DNA from: Symbiobacterium thermophilum
GTDB taxonomy: Bacteria; Bacillota; Sulfobacillia; UBA995
NCBI GenBank assembly: GCA_020725145.1
Contig: DYFO01000012.1
Coordinates: forward strand, 1-46,457
Reading direction: 5' to 3'
Length of the DNA stretch: 46,457 nt
The translations under genes and the position numbers were made by a program. Positions 7,179 to 16,483 of the stretch are shown here, in pieces. Within the stretch, counting starts at the first letter, position 1. Every line of letters begins with the position of its first letter. The notes beneath the pieces were generated by a model, which saw nothing but the letters and a program-made list of their open reading frames with translations, was not told the DNA's origin and searched no databases.

Positions 7179-8923
7179 TTCGCGACTCCCTCCTTGCGGG
7201 GTACGGTCCCCCGGGGGATGTAGTGGGTGTGCAGGAGTTCGTGAGACCGGTGGCCCAGCGGTTCTCCCAGGAACTCCCGGTACAGCGTCTGTACGGCCGG
7301 GTTCTCATGCGACTTACGCAGCACCATGCGCTCGTCCACATCGTAGATGGCCTCGATACGGCGCTGGCGGATCGCGGTGTCGGTGGGGATGGACTGCCCA
7401 CCTCCCCCGATGCAGCCTCCCGGGCAGCACATGATCTCGATGAAGTGGTAGTCGGCCTTGCCCTGGGCCACGAGGTCAAGGAGCTTGCGGGCGTTGCCCA
7501 GGCCGTGGGCCACGGCGGCCTTGAGGGTCAGCCCGTCGAGGGTCACGCTCGCCTCCTTTATCCCCTCCAGTCCCCGTACCGCCGTGATGTTGATGTCGCC
7601 GAGCGGATTGCCGGTGATCACCTCGTATGCCGTGCGCAACGCCGCTTCCATCACCCCGCCGGTGGCCCCGAAGATGGCGGCCGCGCCCGTGGAAATGCCC
7701 AGGGGGGCGTCGTAGTCCTCCTCGGGCAGGTGAGAGAAGTCGATCCCCGCCTCGCGCAGCATCCTCCCCAGCTCGCGGGTGGTCAGCACGGCGTCCACGT
7801 CGCGGTGGCCACTTGCGTTCATCTCCGGCCGGGCGGCCTCGAATTTCTTGGCGGTACAGGGCATGATGGAAACGACGTAGATCTGCTCCGGCAGTATACC
7901 GGCCTTTTCGGCGTAGTAGGTCTTGGCCAGCGCTCCGAACATCTGCTGTGGCGACTTGCAGGTGGAGAGGTTGGGGAGCAGGGACGGATAGAAGTGCTCG
8001 ATGAACTTGATCCAGCCGGGGCTGCAGGAGGTGAACATGGGCAGGACCCCGCCCTCCTTGACCCGCTTGATCAGCTCGTGCCCTTCCTCCATGATGGTGA
8101 GGTCGGCGGTGAAGTCGGTGTCGAAAACGCGGTCGAAGCCCAGGCGGCGCAAGGCCGCGACCAGCTTGCCGGTCACGATGCTTCCCGGCTCCAGCCCGAA
8201 CTCCTCTCCCACCGACACGCGGGTGGCCGGTGCGGTCTGCACCACCACGTGTTTGCCCGGGTCGGCCAGGGCCGCCCATACCTCGTCCACCTGGTCGCGC
8301 TCGTGGATGGCACCGGTCGGGCACACCAGGGCACACTGGCCGCAGAGAACACAGGCCACTTCGCCCAGCGGCAGGTGGAAGGCCGGAGCCACCACGGTGT
8401 CAAACCCACGCTCCAGCGTCTGTACGGCGTTGACCCCCTGCACCTTCTGGCATACCGCGACGCAGCGTCGACAGAGCACGCACTTGGCAGGGTTGCGGAC
8501 GAGGGACGGGGTGGATCGGTCGGGCTCGTGCCGGCTGGTCTTGCCCTGGTAGCGCACTTCCCGTACGCCCAGCGCCTCCGAGACCTCCTGCAGCTCGCAG
8601 TTCTGGTTGCGAATGCAGGTCAGGCATTCCATCGGGTGATCGGAAAGGATCAGCTCCAGCGTGTGACGCCTGGCCTGCAGGACCCGCGGGGTGCTGGTGA
8701 ACACCTCCATGCCCTCCGCCACCGGTGTCACACAGGCTGCCTGAAGGGTTCGGGCCCCCTTCACCTCCACCACGCACACCCGGCAGGCGCCGATCGCGTT
8801 GATGTCCTTCAGGTAGCAGAGGGTGGGGATGCGGATGCCCAGCTTCTCCGCCGCCCTGAGCACGGTGGTGCCCTGCTCTACCTCTACCGGTTGACGATCG
8901 ATGGTCAGCTTCACGGTGGCCAT
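7175..8923 (-). CDS. hydA: [FeFe] hydrogenase catalytic subunit HydA2, group A multimeric type
   Basis: A 582-residue paralogue of HydA1 with the same cluster set at the same residue numbers: [2Fe-2S] C36/47/50/64, His-cluster H96/C100/C103/C109, two ferredoxin clusters, L2 C356 and L3 C500/C504. L1 is again TSCSPGW, so the atypical Ser301 is conserved between paralogues. Long stretches of the H-domain are almost identical to HydA1 even at DNA level (for example 3690-3740 against 8087-8137), suggesting fairly recent duplication or gene conversion. ATG at 8923 is favoured because AGGAG sits 8 bp upstream; an alternative GTG at 8932 would overlap the hydB2 stop as GTGA. Its partners are HydC2 and the fused HydB2. 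Confidence 0.94.
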   Translation of the reverse strand: MATVKLTIDRQPVEVEQGTTVLRAAEKLGIRIPTLCYLKDINAIGACRVCVVEVKGARTLQAACVTPVAEGMEVFTSTPRVLQARRHTLELILSDHPMECLTCIRNQNCELQEVSEALGVREVRYQGKTSRHEPDRSTPSLVRNPAKCVLCRRCVAVCQKVQGVNAVQTLERGFDTVVAPAFHLPLGEVACVLCGQCALVCPTGAIHERDQVDEVWAALADPGKHVVVQTAPATRVSVGEEFGLEPGSIVTGKLVAALRRLGFDRVFDTDFTADLTIMEEGHELIKRVKEGGVLPMFTSCSPGWIKFIEHFYPSLLPNLSTCKSPQQMFGALAKTYYAEKAGILPEQIYVVSIMPCTAKKFEAARPEMNASGHRDVDAVLTTRELGRMLREAGIDFSHLPEEDYDAPLGISTGAAAIFGATGGVMEAALRTAYEVITGNPLGDINITAVRGLEGIKEASVTLDGLTLKAAVAHGLGNARKLLDLVAQGKADYHFIEIMCCPGGCIGGGGQSIPTDTAIRQRRIEAIYDVDERMVLRKSHENPAVQTLYREFLGEPLGHRSHELLHTHYIPRGTVPRKEGVAK

Positions 8924-8928
8924 GTGGC

Positions 8929-11900
8929 TCACTCCTGTCCTCGGGGGTTCGCACCCGCGATTTCCTTGACGTCACACCGCAGGCAGCGTCTGGCCTCCGA
9001 CATGGCCTGCTCGGCGGTGTAGCCCAGTTCAACCTGCTGGAAGCCGCCGGTTCGCTTCTCCACCGGGAGCATGGGTACCGCTACTCTCGGCGTCTCCTCC
9101 TCGCACAGCGATCCCGATATCCGGCGTTCGACTTCGCTACCGGTAACGATCACACCGCTTCCTCCCAGGTAGCGGTCGATGGCGGCCGCCGCCTGCTTGC
9201 CTGCGGCGATGGCGTTGATGACCGTGTCGGGGCCGGTGACGCAGTCGCCGCCGGCGAACACCCACGGCAGCGAGGTGCTGACAGTGCCGTCCCGCGTGGC
9301 CAGGCGTCCGCCCGTTATGAGGGCCTCCTGACCCGCGGCCACCGAGGTATCGACGTTCTGGCCGATGGCGACGATCACGGCGTCAACCTCAAGGTCGAAC
9401 CAGGAGCCCTCCATGGGAACGGGCCGCCGGCGACCGCTCGCGTCGAACTCCCCGAGCTTCATCCGCTGGCAGCGCAGCGCCTTCACCTTGCCCCCGTCGC
9501 CGCGAATCTCAAGGGGGGCGGCCAGCAGGTGCAGGGCGATTCCCTCGCGCTCTGCCTCTTCGATCTCACCGCGCTCGGCGGGCATCTCCTCACGAGTACG
9601 ACGATAGACGATGTGTACCTCCCGGGCGCCCAACCGCAGGGCCGAGCGGGCGGCGTCCACTGCGGCGTTCCCGCCGCCGATCACCGCCACCTTGCGGCCC
9701 TCCAGGCTGGCGGGGCGACCCAGATTGAGGTCACGCAAGAACTCCACGCCACCGAAGACCCCGTCGAGTTCCTCGCCGGGTACGCCCAGTTTCTGCCCGC
9801 GGTGGGCACCTACCGCGACGAACACGGCGCTGAAGCCCTGGCGCGCAAGGTCCTCGAGGGTAAGATCCTTGCCGATCCGGGTGTTGGTCTTGATGGTTAC
9901 GCCTGCGTCCTCGATCAGCCGGATCTCCGCCCGCAGCACGTCGCGCGGCAACCGATACTCCGGTATCCCGACCGCCAGCATGCCGCCCGCGACCGGCAGT
10001 GCCTCGAACACCGTCACCCGGTAGCCCAGGCGGGCCAGGTAGTAAGCGGCGGTGAGTCCCGCCGGGCCCGACCCGACCACGGCGACTTTCTCCTCGCGCA
10101 CCTGAGCGGCACCGGGCTGCGGCAGCTGCCCGTTGAGCTTCAGGGCCTGATCGGCGGCGAACCGCTTCAGCGCACGGATGGCCAGTGGCTGGTCGAGCTG
10201 GCTGCGACGGCACTTGCCCTCGCAGGGGTGATGGCACACGCGGCCGCAGATGGCGGGGAACGGGTTGTCGTGCAGCACGGTCAGGTAGGCATCGAGATAG
10301 CGGCCGTTGGCGATATGGTCGAGGTAAATGGGGACGTCCACGCCCACCGGGCATGTGTTCTGGCAGGGCGAGGAGAACAGGGTGGCGCACACCGACGCCG
10401 GGCACCGCTTGTCCCTGATGTGGGCGTCGTACTCGTCGCGGAAGTAGCGGATGGTCGACAACACGGGATTGGGCGCCGTCTGACCCAGACCGCACAGCGC
10501 AGTGGCCTTGATGTGCTCGCCCAGTTCGATCAGGAGCTCCACATCACCCTCGCGACCCTCACCCTTGGTGATGCGGTCGAGGATCTCCTGCATGCGCGTG
10601 GTTCCAATGCGGCAGGGAGCGCACTTGCCGCAGGATTCATCCTGGCAGAACTCGATGAAGAACTTCGCCAGGTCGACCATGCAGGTGTCCTCGTCCATCA
10701 CGATGAGCCCGCCCGAGCCCATGATCGTTCCCAGCTCGGTCAGCGATTCGTAGTCAACCGGCACGTTCAGGTACTGGCGGGGTATGCACCCGCCGGAGGG
10801 TCCACCCGTCTGGGCGGCCTTGAAGGCCTTGCCGTGGGGCACGCCGCCGCCGATATCGAAGATGATCTCACCCAGCGGTGTTCCGAGGGGTATCTCCACC
10901 AGTCCGGTGTTGGCCACCTTGCCGGCCAACGCGAAGACCTTCGTCCCCTTGGCCCGCTCCGTCCCCATGGAGGCGAACCACTCCGGCCCCCGCAGGATGA
11001 TCGGCGGGATGTTGGCCCAGGTTTCCACGTTGTTCAGGACGGTAGGCTTGTCCCAGAGCCCCTGCTGGGCAGGGAAGGGAGGACGCGGGCGCGGCTCGCC
11101 CCGCCGGCCCTCAATGGAGGCCAGTAGCGCGGTTTCCTCGCCGCACACGAAGGCGCCCGCCCCTACACGGATCTCAACGTCGAAGTCGAAGCCGCTGCCG
11201 AAGATGTTCTTTCCCAGTAGGCCGTATTCCCTGGCCTGGCGGATGGCCAGACCGAGCCGTTCCACCGCCAGCGGGTACTCGGCCCTGACGTAGACGTAGC
11301 CCTGGTGCGAGCCCACGGCATAGCCGCAGATAGCCATGGCCTCCAGGACGGTGTGGGGATCTCCCTCCAGCACGCTGCGATCCATGAAGGCACCGGGGTC
11401 GCCCTCGTCGGCGTTGCACACCACGTACTTCGGCGAACCCTTGGCCCGAGCCGTGAACTCCCACTTCAGGCCGGTGGGGAAGCCGGCGCCGCCTCTTCCG
11501 CGCAGACCTGACGCCTTGATAGTGGCGATGACCTCTTCGGGCCGCATGCTGGAAAGTACCCGGGCCAGCGCGGCGTAACCGTCCCTGGCGATGTATTCCT
11601 CGATGCGTTCGGGGTTGATGACCCCCGTGTTGCGCAGCGCAACCCTGGTCTGACGGCTGAAGAAGGGGATCTCTTCAAAGGTGGGCAGTGTCTCGAGCGT
11701 CCCGGGAAGCCGGTACACCAGCCGTTGGACGATGCGTCCCTTGAGGAGGTGCTCCTCGACGATGCTGGTAGCGTCCTCCGGCCGCAGCTTCTGGTAGAAC
11801 ACCCCTTCGGGGTAGACCACGATCACGGGGCCGAGGTCGCAGGGCCCCATACAGCCCGTCTGCACCACCCGGACCTCCTTGTCCAGACCGTGGCGGGCGA

Positions 11901-11997
11901 TGCCCTCCAGCAATTTCTCATGCACCGCGCGGCAACCGGAAGAGATGCACCCTGCCCCCGCGCAGACAAGGACGTGGGCTCGTTGCAGCTCCATCAT
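8929..11997 (-). CDS. hydB: HydB2: NuoF-like hydrogenase flavoprotein fused to an NfnB/GltD-like NAD(P) oxidoreductase
   Basis: A 1022-residue fusion. Residues 1-120 are a thioredoxin-like [2Fe-2S] domain (C12, C17, C49, C53). Residues 120-530 are NuoF, with [11 protein letters not shown] near 167-176 and a [4Fe-4S] site SCGKCAPC (C456, C459, C462, C502). The usual C-terminal ferredoxin domain is replaced by a GltD/NfnB-type module: a Cys-rich N-terminal cluster domain (C545, C549, C584, C588, C592, C596), an FAD fold with [11 protein letters not shown] at 641-651, and an NAD(P) fold with GGGNAAVD at 774-781 followed by [11 protein letters not shown]. Arg799/Arg800 suggest NADP(H). The protein may couple two pyridine nucleotide pools to H2. 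The ATG overlaps the upstream stop (ATGA) and has a GGGGGAGG site. The frame is open throughout, so this is not two genes. Confidence 0.93.
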   Translation of the reverse strand: MMELQRAHVLVCAGAGCISSGCRAVHEKLLEGIARHGLDKEVRVVQTGCMGPCDLGPVIVVYPEGVFYQKLRPEDATSIVEEHLLKGRIVQRLVYRLPGTLETLPTFEEIPFFSRQTRVALRNTGVINPERIEEYIARDGYAALARVLSSMRPEEVIATIKASGLRGRGGAGFPTGLKWEFTARAKGSPKYVVCNADEGDPGAFMDRSVLEGDPHTVLEAMAICGYAVGSHQGYVYVRAEYPLAVERLGLAIRQAREYGLLGKNIFGSGFDFDVEIRVGAGAFVCGEETALLASIEGRRGEPRPRPPFPAQQGLWDKPTVLNNVETWANIPPIILRGPEWFASMGTERAKGTKVFALAGKVANTGLVEIPLGTPLGEIIFDIGGGVPHGKAFKAAQTGGPSGGCIPRQYLNVPVDYESLTELGTIMGSGGLIVMDEDTCMVDLAKFFIEFCQDESCGKCAPCRIGTTRMQEILDRITKGEGREGDVELLIELGEHIKATALCGLGQTAPNPVLSTIRYFRDEYDAHIRDKRCPASVCATLFSSPCQNTCPVGVDVPIYLDHIANGRYLDAYLTVLHDNPFPAICGRVCHHPCEGKCRRSQLDQPLAIRALKRFAADQALKLNGQLPQPGAAQVREEKVAVVGSGPAGLTAAYYLARLGYRVTVFEALPVAGGMLAVGIPEYRLPRDVLRAEIRLIEDAGVTIKTNTRIGKDLTLEDLARQGFSAVFVAVGAHRGQKLGVPGEELDGVFGGVEFLRDLNLGRPASLEGRKVAVIGGGNAAVDAARSALRLGAREVHIVYRRTREEMPAERGEIEEAEREGIALHLLAAPLEIRGDGGKVKALRCQRMKLGEFDASGRRRPVPMEGSWFDLEVDAVIVAIGQNVDTSVAAGQEALITGGRLATRDGTVSTSLPWVFAGGDCVTGPDTVINAIAAGKQAAAAIDRYLGGSGVIVTGSEVERRISGSLCEEETPRVAVPMLPVEKRTGGFQQVELGYTAEQAMSEARRCLRCDVKEIAGANPRGQE

Positions 11998-12587
11998 GTA
12001 CCTCCCCCTGTCTTGACCGGGCCGGCGTTCCCCGGTCCGTGGCCAAGCGGCTCAAGCGCCCGAAGCGCTTCGGCGACCGTCTTCCGGGTCCATGCCGCCG
12101 CTTGCGGGTCACCCCACGGAACCGGGCCAGCCTGTCGTTCAATCTCTCTGGTGTCGAACACGAACTCCGAGTCACCCCGCCGGTGCCGATAGCGCAGGGC
12201 AAGCCCCGGGTTGCCCGCCAGGATGACGGCGACGGTGGCGGCCATGTCCCCCAGCGGCGCCCGGTCCAGGTGGTGTAGCCCGAAGGTGGCCGTAACCACC
12301 GTTCCGCGTCCCGGCGCCGACTCCACCGTGACCGTACCACCGGTCTGCCGGGCTGCCGATGCCAGCAGGGGCAGGCCCATCCCTACGCGACGGGTGCGAC
12401 GCGTGGTCACAAAGGGGTCTTGAACCTTCCGCACCATCTCCTCGTCCATACCCCGTCCGTCGTCGGCAATCGTAATCTTCAGGAAGCCGGCGGCAACGTC
12501 CTCCTCGACCGCGATCTCCACTCGCGAGGCCTGAGCTTCCACCGAGTTCTGGACGATGTCCAGAACGTGGAGGGCCAGTTCGCGCAT
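11994..12587 (-). CDS. GHKL/HATPase-domain ATP-binding protein in the hydrogenase operon
   Basis: About 197 residues. It starts directly with a kinase-type ATPase fold: N-box [10 protein letters not shown]1-like ADDGRGM, a [19 protein letters not shown] lid/G2 region, then [10 protein letters not shown]. There is no dimerisation/phospho-His domain, so it is not a classical histidine kinase. The C-terminal 80 residues have no recognised domain. Similar small ATPases sit beside hydC in other clostridial HydABC operons. The start at 12587 ([13 protein letters not shown]) is chosen because the extended N-terminus would overlap hydC2 and looks unlike the family. It is placed between hydC2 and hydB2 and ends in an ATGA overlap with hydB2. 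Its role is probably regulatory. Confidence 0.85.
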   Translation of the reverse strand: MRELALHVLDIVQNSVEAQASRVEIAVEEDVAAGFLKITIADDGRGMDEEMVRKVQDPFVTTRRTRRVGMGLPLLASAARQTGGTVTVESAPGRGTVVTATFGLHHLDRAPLGDMAATVAVILAGNPGLALRYRHRRGDSEFVFDTREIERQAGPVPWGDPQAAAWTRKTVAEALRALEPLGHGPGNAGPVKTGGGT

Positions 12588-12597
12588 GTCTTGAGAC

Positions 12598-13119
12598 CTA
12601 GCCGCGATCCGCCCGGCGGTAGGCTTCAAGCACCCCGGGAACGCGGTCGGGCTTAAGGCGTGCGTGAACGTCCTCGTTGATGGTGATCACCGGACCGAGG
12701 CCACAGGCGCCCAGGCACCTCACAACATCCAGTGAGAACATCCCATCATCGGTGGTGTCGCCCGCCGTGATGCCGAGCTCCTTCTCCAAGCGCTCCAGCA
12801 CGTGGGGAGCGCCGCGGACGTAGCAGGCAGTACCCTTGCACAGGCTGATCTTGAACCTGCCCTTGGGCTTCATGGAAAACAGCGCGTAGAAGCTGACCAC
12901 GCCGTAGACCTCGCTCAAGGGTACCCCCAGGCCTTCCGCCACCCGGACCTGGACCTCCTGGGGGAGATAGCCCACGACTTCCTGTGCCTCGTGCAAGGCC
13001 GAGATGAGTGCCCCGGGTGAGCCACGGTACTTGGCGATGACGGCGTCCAGTGCGGCGAGCTTCGCCTCGTCAAGTGCCGTGCCGTGTGCCGAACCCTTAC
13101 AGCAGGTTGCCTGACTCAC
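12598..13119 (-). CDS. hydC: hydrogenase subunit HydC2 (NuoE-like [2Fe-2S] protein)
   Basis: About 173 residues, homologous to HydC1: N-terminal helices with PGALISALHEAQEVVGYLP, then YGVVSFYALF and a [2Fe-2S] thioredoxin fold with LCKGTAC and RCLGACG. It is the first structural subunit of the second hydrogenase (HydC2, HydB2 fusion, HydA2). The GTG at 13119 is preceded by GGAGGG at 8 bp and is preferred over a TTG 24 bp upstream. The N-terminus carries an unusual CC pair at residues 6-7. Confidence 0.92.
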   Translation of the reverse strand: MSQATCCKGSAHGTALDEAKLAALDAVIAKYRGSPGALISALHEAQEVVGYLPQEVQVRVAEGLGVPLSEVYGVVSFYALFSMKPKGRFKISLCKGTACYVRGAPHVLERLEKELGITAGDTTDDGMFSLDVVRCLGACGLGPVITINEDVHARLKPDRVPGVLEAYRRADRG

Positions 13120-13164
13120 AGGTGCTTCCCTCCATCTCCTCAAGCGGTGTGCGGGAACATGATG

Positions 13165-13923
13165 TCAATTCACCGGCAGTCCGCGCACCGTCACCCTCCT
13201 CCCATCCCGCCCCTCCAGCGCCTTCTTGATCTCGGCCAGCGAGGGTTGCTCGAGGAGGAAGACGGTGCGGGGACGGTCGATCTCGTCCAGCCTGTGGGCA
13301 TCGGAAAAGCTCACCAGCTCCACATGCTTGAGGCTCGGAAAGCGTTGCCGTACCTCCGCCGGGTCGGCCCGCCGCGACACCTCGCACGCCTCCACCCCCA
13401 GCTCGGGGGGAAGAAAACCCAGGTGCCCGAGCAGGCTGTAGGCGGGGCGGTCGACATGGGAGGGGATCACCACACCCTCGCGTGCCCTCACCTCCGCGAC
13501 CGCCTGTTCCACCGAGAAACTGGTCGCGGCCAAAAGCAACCGGTCCAGCTTGCCGATGAGCCTGCCGGCAACATCGTACAGCCATTGCGGCCCGAACAAC
13601 TCCTCCCGGTTCTTCCGCGCCGGCAGGGCGCGGTAGATGGCGTCCTGCCAATCCAGGACCGTTTCGAGCTCGCCAAAAAGGCATAGCAGGTGAACGTCCT
13701 CGCGCGTTTGCAGCTCCACCCCCGGCACCACCGCCACCTGGCGGGCATGTGCCGCGGCCATCACCGCCGCGACGTTGGCGGCCGAGTTGTGGTCGGTCAC
13801 CGCCAGCAGGGCGACCCCCTGCGATCGAGCACGCCTGACCAGGGCTTCGGGAGTCATTTCGTCAGCCGCGCACGGCGACAGCGCGCTGTGCACGTGCAGG
13901 TCGGCCGGGAACTCCCTCAGCAT
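13165..13923 (-). CDS. PHP-domain phosphoesterase
   Basis: A 252-residue polymerase-and-histidinol-phosphatase (PHP) domain protein. The metal-binding motifs are intact: DLHVHS near the N-terminus, TDHNS, PGVELQT, PSHVDRP and SDAH. Such proteins are metal-dependent phosphoesterases; the small stand-alone class acts on nucleotide or other phosphoesters, and the substrate cannot be read here. It overlaps the DRTGG gene by 7 bp, and the same pair next to a sensory-type [FeFe] hydrogenase occurs in other clostridial hydrogenase loci. A role making or removing a phosphorylated signal is inference. Confidence 0.88.
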   Translation of the reverse strand: MLREFPADLHVHSALSPCAADEMTPEALVRRARSQGVALLAVTDHNSAANVAAVMAAAHARQVAVVPGVELQTREDVHLLCLFGELETVLDWQDAIYRALPARKNREELFGPQWLYDVAGRLIGKLDRLLLAATSFSVEQAVAEVRAREGVVIPSHVDRPAYSLLGHLGFLPPELGVEACEVSRRADPAEVRQRFPSLKHVELVSFSDAHRLDEIDRPRTVFLLEQPSLAEIKKALEGRDGRRVTVRGLPVN

Positions 13924-14273
13924 TCACCCCGCTCCCGCCGGAACATGCAGTACAGGCGGCCTGCTGCCTCGAACGCCGGAAGCTGCGTGGTGAGCAGCGG
14001 TACCCCTTCGCGCGAGGCCTTCTCCAGCGTATCGGGATCGGGCCGCATACCCCGCGTGAGGATGATGGCTGCAAGCTCGGCCATGACGGCCACCGCCACG
14101 ATGTTCTGGTGCGTCTGCAGGGTGAGCCAGACATCACCCGGCTGGGCATGGGCCATCACGTCACTGAGAAGGTCCGAGCAGTAGGCACCGCTCACCGTCC
14201 GGTCCTTCCCCACTCCGGGCAGGGCCTCCGAGAGTTCGAGCTCGTTGATGATCTGCTGCAGACTGACCTTCAT
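13917..14273 (-). CDS. DRTGG-domain protein (copy next to PHP)
   Basis: 118 residues containing a DRTGG-type fold, marked by GAYCSDLLSDVMAHAQPGDVW and a later ILTRGMRPDPDTLEKA segment. DRTGG domains occur as linker/sensory domains in phosphotransacetylase-associated and CBS proteins; their ligand is mostly undefined. The start overlaps the HydS stop as ATGA and has GGGGAGAC upstream. A paralogue sits at 16094-16483, so two DRTGG proteins bracket HydS and may form a heteromeric receiver for it. Confidence 0.85.
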   Translation of the reverse strand: MKVSLQQIINELELSEALPGVGKDRTVSGAYCSDLLSDVMAHAQPGDVWLTLQTHQNIVAVAVMAELAAIILTRGMRPDPDTLEKASREGVPLLTTQLPAFEAAGRLYCMFRRERGEC

Positions 14274-15622
14274 GTCTCCCCATCCTTGTCGGCGCGGCTT
14301 GCTTCCTCTCCCTGCCGCATCGCAGGCGGCAGTTTCTGGGCCAGCTCGAGCATTTCCTTCGCCAGCGCGTGTACCTGCTCGCGCAACTTGAAGATGCAGT
14401 CGGTCTCGAAGGCGCTGCCGCGCACGATGTCCTCGGCTAGCGAGCGGCAATGCGGCGAGCCGCATGAGCCGCAATCCAAACCGGGCAGGCTTGCCAGCAC
14501 CCGTTCAAGCTGTTCGGTCTTGCTGATGGCCCGGGCGATATCTTCATCCAGCTTCATCACCGGGCGCGGCTCGATGCGGCAACGCATGGCGAGTTGACCG
14601 GACTTGAAAATCTGCCGGGACGCATCGACGGGCAGGCCCGGATGCACGTCGGCAAGACGCTCGGTCAGCACACGCAGGTTGGTGCGTCCCACGAAGGGGT
14701 TCTCGGTGACCAGCGGCCCTCCCACACAGCCGCCCACGCACGCCTGCAGTTCGAGGTAATCAAGGTCCTGCAGGCGGTCCCGCAGGACCTCCTCGAGTAC
14801 CGCGATGACGTTGTGAATGCCGTCCACGGCCAGCAGGGCACCGGTACCGATGGCGTGATTTTCGCCTCCCGCGCGCCCCCAGCCCAGTCCCAGCGCGGAA
14901 GCGCGGCACAGCCCGCCGTCTTCACGAGCCTGCGACATCACGCCCAGCAGCAGGCCGTATATCTCCGACATGCTGAAGGCCCCGGTTACCTCGGACCGCT
15001 GCACGCCTACGGGTTGCCGGATGGCGGTCATCTTGGCCGGGCACGGGGTGATGAACCAGGTCGCGATGTCCTCGTCTTTCAAGCCCTCGCGTTCCCTCGC
15101 CTCACGTCGGGCGATCAGGGCGGCCGCGTCCATAGGCGTCTGCAGGGGTATGATGTGGTCGACCAGGCTTGGGAAGCGTACCTGGATGAGCCGGACGACG
15201 GCAGGACAGGCCGACGAGATCAGGGGTCGCGGACGCGCGTGCTCCTCCATGTACCACCTGATGGCACAGGTTACCGCGTCGGCGCCCAGCGCCACTTCCA
15301 CCACGTGGTCAAAGCCCAGCCGGAGCAGCCCGTCCATCACCCGCTCCGGATCCACTTCCCGCCCGAACTGTCCGAAGAAGGCCGGCGCGGGAAGGGCTAC
15401 GTTATAACGAAACTCCTTGAGGCGCTCGAGCTTATCGGTCACCGCCACCTTGGCCTGGTTGGGGCAGATGCGGATGCACTCCCCGCAATCCACGCACCTT
15501 TCTTCCAGGATGCGCGCCTTGCCTTCCCGCACCCGGATGGCCTCCGTGGAGCAGCGCTTGATGCAGTTGGTGCACCCTTTGCACTTCTCCCGCTCGAGGG
15601 TTACCGAGTGGAAATAACTCAC
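14270..15622 (-). CDS. hydS: sensory-type [FeFe] hydrogenase (HydS-like), no PAS domain
   Basis: 450 residues: two N-terminal [4Fe-4S] clusters (C14/17/20/24 and C43/46/49/53), a divergent H-cluster domain, and a C-terminal four-Cys Fe-S motif (GLDCGSCGSPHC with C409). The H-cluster loops are SSACPA (C139), TPCPAKM (C194) and ACVGGCVGG (C295, C299). The residue before the L1 ligand, a proton-relay Cys in catalytic enzymes, is Ala138, as known for the putative sensory enzyme HydS of Thermoanaerobacter mathranii. There is no PAS domain after the Fe-S motif, unlike group C sensors. The GTG start overlaps the preceding ATPase stop (GTGA). The position among DRTGG, PHP and ATPase genes supports an H2/redox-sensing role. 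Confidence 0.88.
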   Translation of the reverse strand: MSYFHSVTLEREKCKGCTNCIKRCSTEAIRVREGKARILEERCVDCGECIRICPNQAKVAVTDKLERLKEFRYNVALPAPAFFGQFGREVDPERVMDGLLRLGFDHVVEVALGADAVTCAIRWYMEEHARPRPLISSACPAVVRLIQVRFPSLVDHIIPLQTPMDAAALIARREAREREGLKDEDIATWFITPCPAKMTAIRQPVGVQRSEVTGAFSMSEIYGLLLGVMSQAREDGGLCRASALGLGWGRAGGENHAIGTGALLAVDGIHNVIAVLEEVLRDRLQDLDYLELQACVGGCVGGPLVTENPFVGRTNLRVLTERLADVHPGLPVDASRQIFKSGQLAMRCRIEPRPVMKLDEDIARAISKTEQLERVLASLPGLDCGSCGSPHCRSLAEDIVRGSAFETDCIFKLREQVHALAKEMLELAQKLPPAMRQGEEASRADKDGET

Positions 15623-16113
15623 CGGTCAAGGCCCCTTCCCTCGGTGCCACGCCTCTCGTTCCTTATGACCGCCCTGACGGCAGTTCCCTGGCCGACGCGG
15701 CTCTCGATGGAGAACCGGTCGGAGCACTTGCGCATGTTGGGCAGGCCCATGCCTGCCCCGAAACCCATCTCGCGGATATCCTCCGGCGCGGTGGAGTAAC
15801 CCTCCTGCATGGCCAACTCGATGTCGGGTATCCCCGGTCCCTCGTCGTCGGCCGTGATCGTCACCGCTTCCGGCGTTATGCAGGCACGGATAACCCCGCG
15901 GCGCGCGTGGATGACGATGTTCATCTCGGCCTCGTAGGCGGTGATGGAAGCCCGTCGTACCGCCCGCGCAGCGAAGCCCACGTGCTCCAATGCCCGTTTG
16001 ATGCGGCTTGCGGCGTTGCCGGCTGCCGCAAAATCCCGGCCTTCCACGGCGAACTCCAACTCCAGCCTGGCCGGGCCGTCTGGCGCTGTCTGGTCAGGCT
16101 TCCGCGTCTCCAC
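15619..16113 (-). CDS. RsbW/SpoIIAB-like anti-sigma-type ATPase
   Basis: 164 residues with a GHKL ATPase fold of the anti-sigma-factor serine kinase type: N-box AYEAEMNIVIHA, G1 ADDEGPGIPD, and GFGAGMGLPNM before GQGTAVRAVI. Classical RsbW proteins bind a sigma factor and phosphorylate an anti-anti-sigma protein; neither partner is encoded nearby. It is translationally coupled to HydS (GTGA overlap) and overlaps the upstream DRTGG gene by 20 bp. It is a likely signal-output component of the hydrogenase sensory module, by inference from context. Confidence 0.88.
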   Translation of the reverse strand: METRKPDQTAPDGPARLELEFAVEGRDFAAAGNAASRIKRALEHVGFAARAVRRASITAYEAEMNIVIHARRGVIRACITPEAVTITADDEGPGIPDIELAMQEGYSTAPEDIREMGFGAGMGLPNMRKCSDRFSIESRVGQGTAVRAVIRNERRGTEGRGLDR

Positions 16114-16483
16114 CGTGCAAGCCCCCGTCCAAGGTTTCCGACGGCACCGGGGGAAGTCCTGCCATGTAAAGGAGGCCGCAGCTTTCGTAAAGCGACCGGT
16201 GAGTGGCGAGCAGCACCAGTCCCCTGTCCTGGGCCAGGGCGATGAGCTCCGGGCTCACCCGCTTGTTGCGAACGATGACCACTGCCGCCAGGTCCATGAT
16301 CTCGGCGGTGCGGATGACCTGCGGATTGGTGAGGCCCGTGAGGAGGACCGCATGCGGTACCGTGCGGTTCAACACGTCGCTCAAAAGGTCGGCCGCGTAG
16401 GCCCCGACTGCTTCCCGGTCCAGCTGCTGCGCCCCGGACAGCACGCGCGCCTCCAGGCAGCGAACCACTGCGTCAAGTTTCAC
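16094..16483 (-). CDS. DRTGG-domain protein (promoter-proximal copy)
   Basis: 129 residues; it shares with the copy at 13917-14273 the core GAYAADLLSDVLN, a hydrophobic IMDLAAVVIV strand and a C-terminal GLVLLATHRSLYESCG that aligns with the other copy's end. The GTG at 16483 has GGGAG at 8 bp and overlaps the upstream stop as GTGA. The two copies differ enough to be old paralogues with separate partners. Confidence 0.8.
   Translation of the reverse strand: MKLDAVVRCLEARVLSGAQQLDREAVGAYAADLLSDVLNRTVPHAVLLTGLTNPQVIRTAEIMDLAAVVIVRNKRVSPELIALAQDRGLVLLATHRSLYESCGLLYMAGLPPVPSETLDGGLHGGDAEA

Noticed and set aside
7223-9022. A 599-codon open frame on the plus strand
   Set aside because: Antisense shadow of hydA2; it shares only reverse-complement bias with the real gene.
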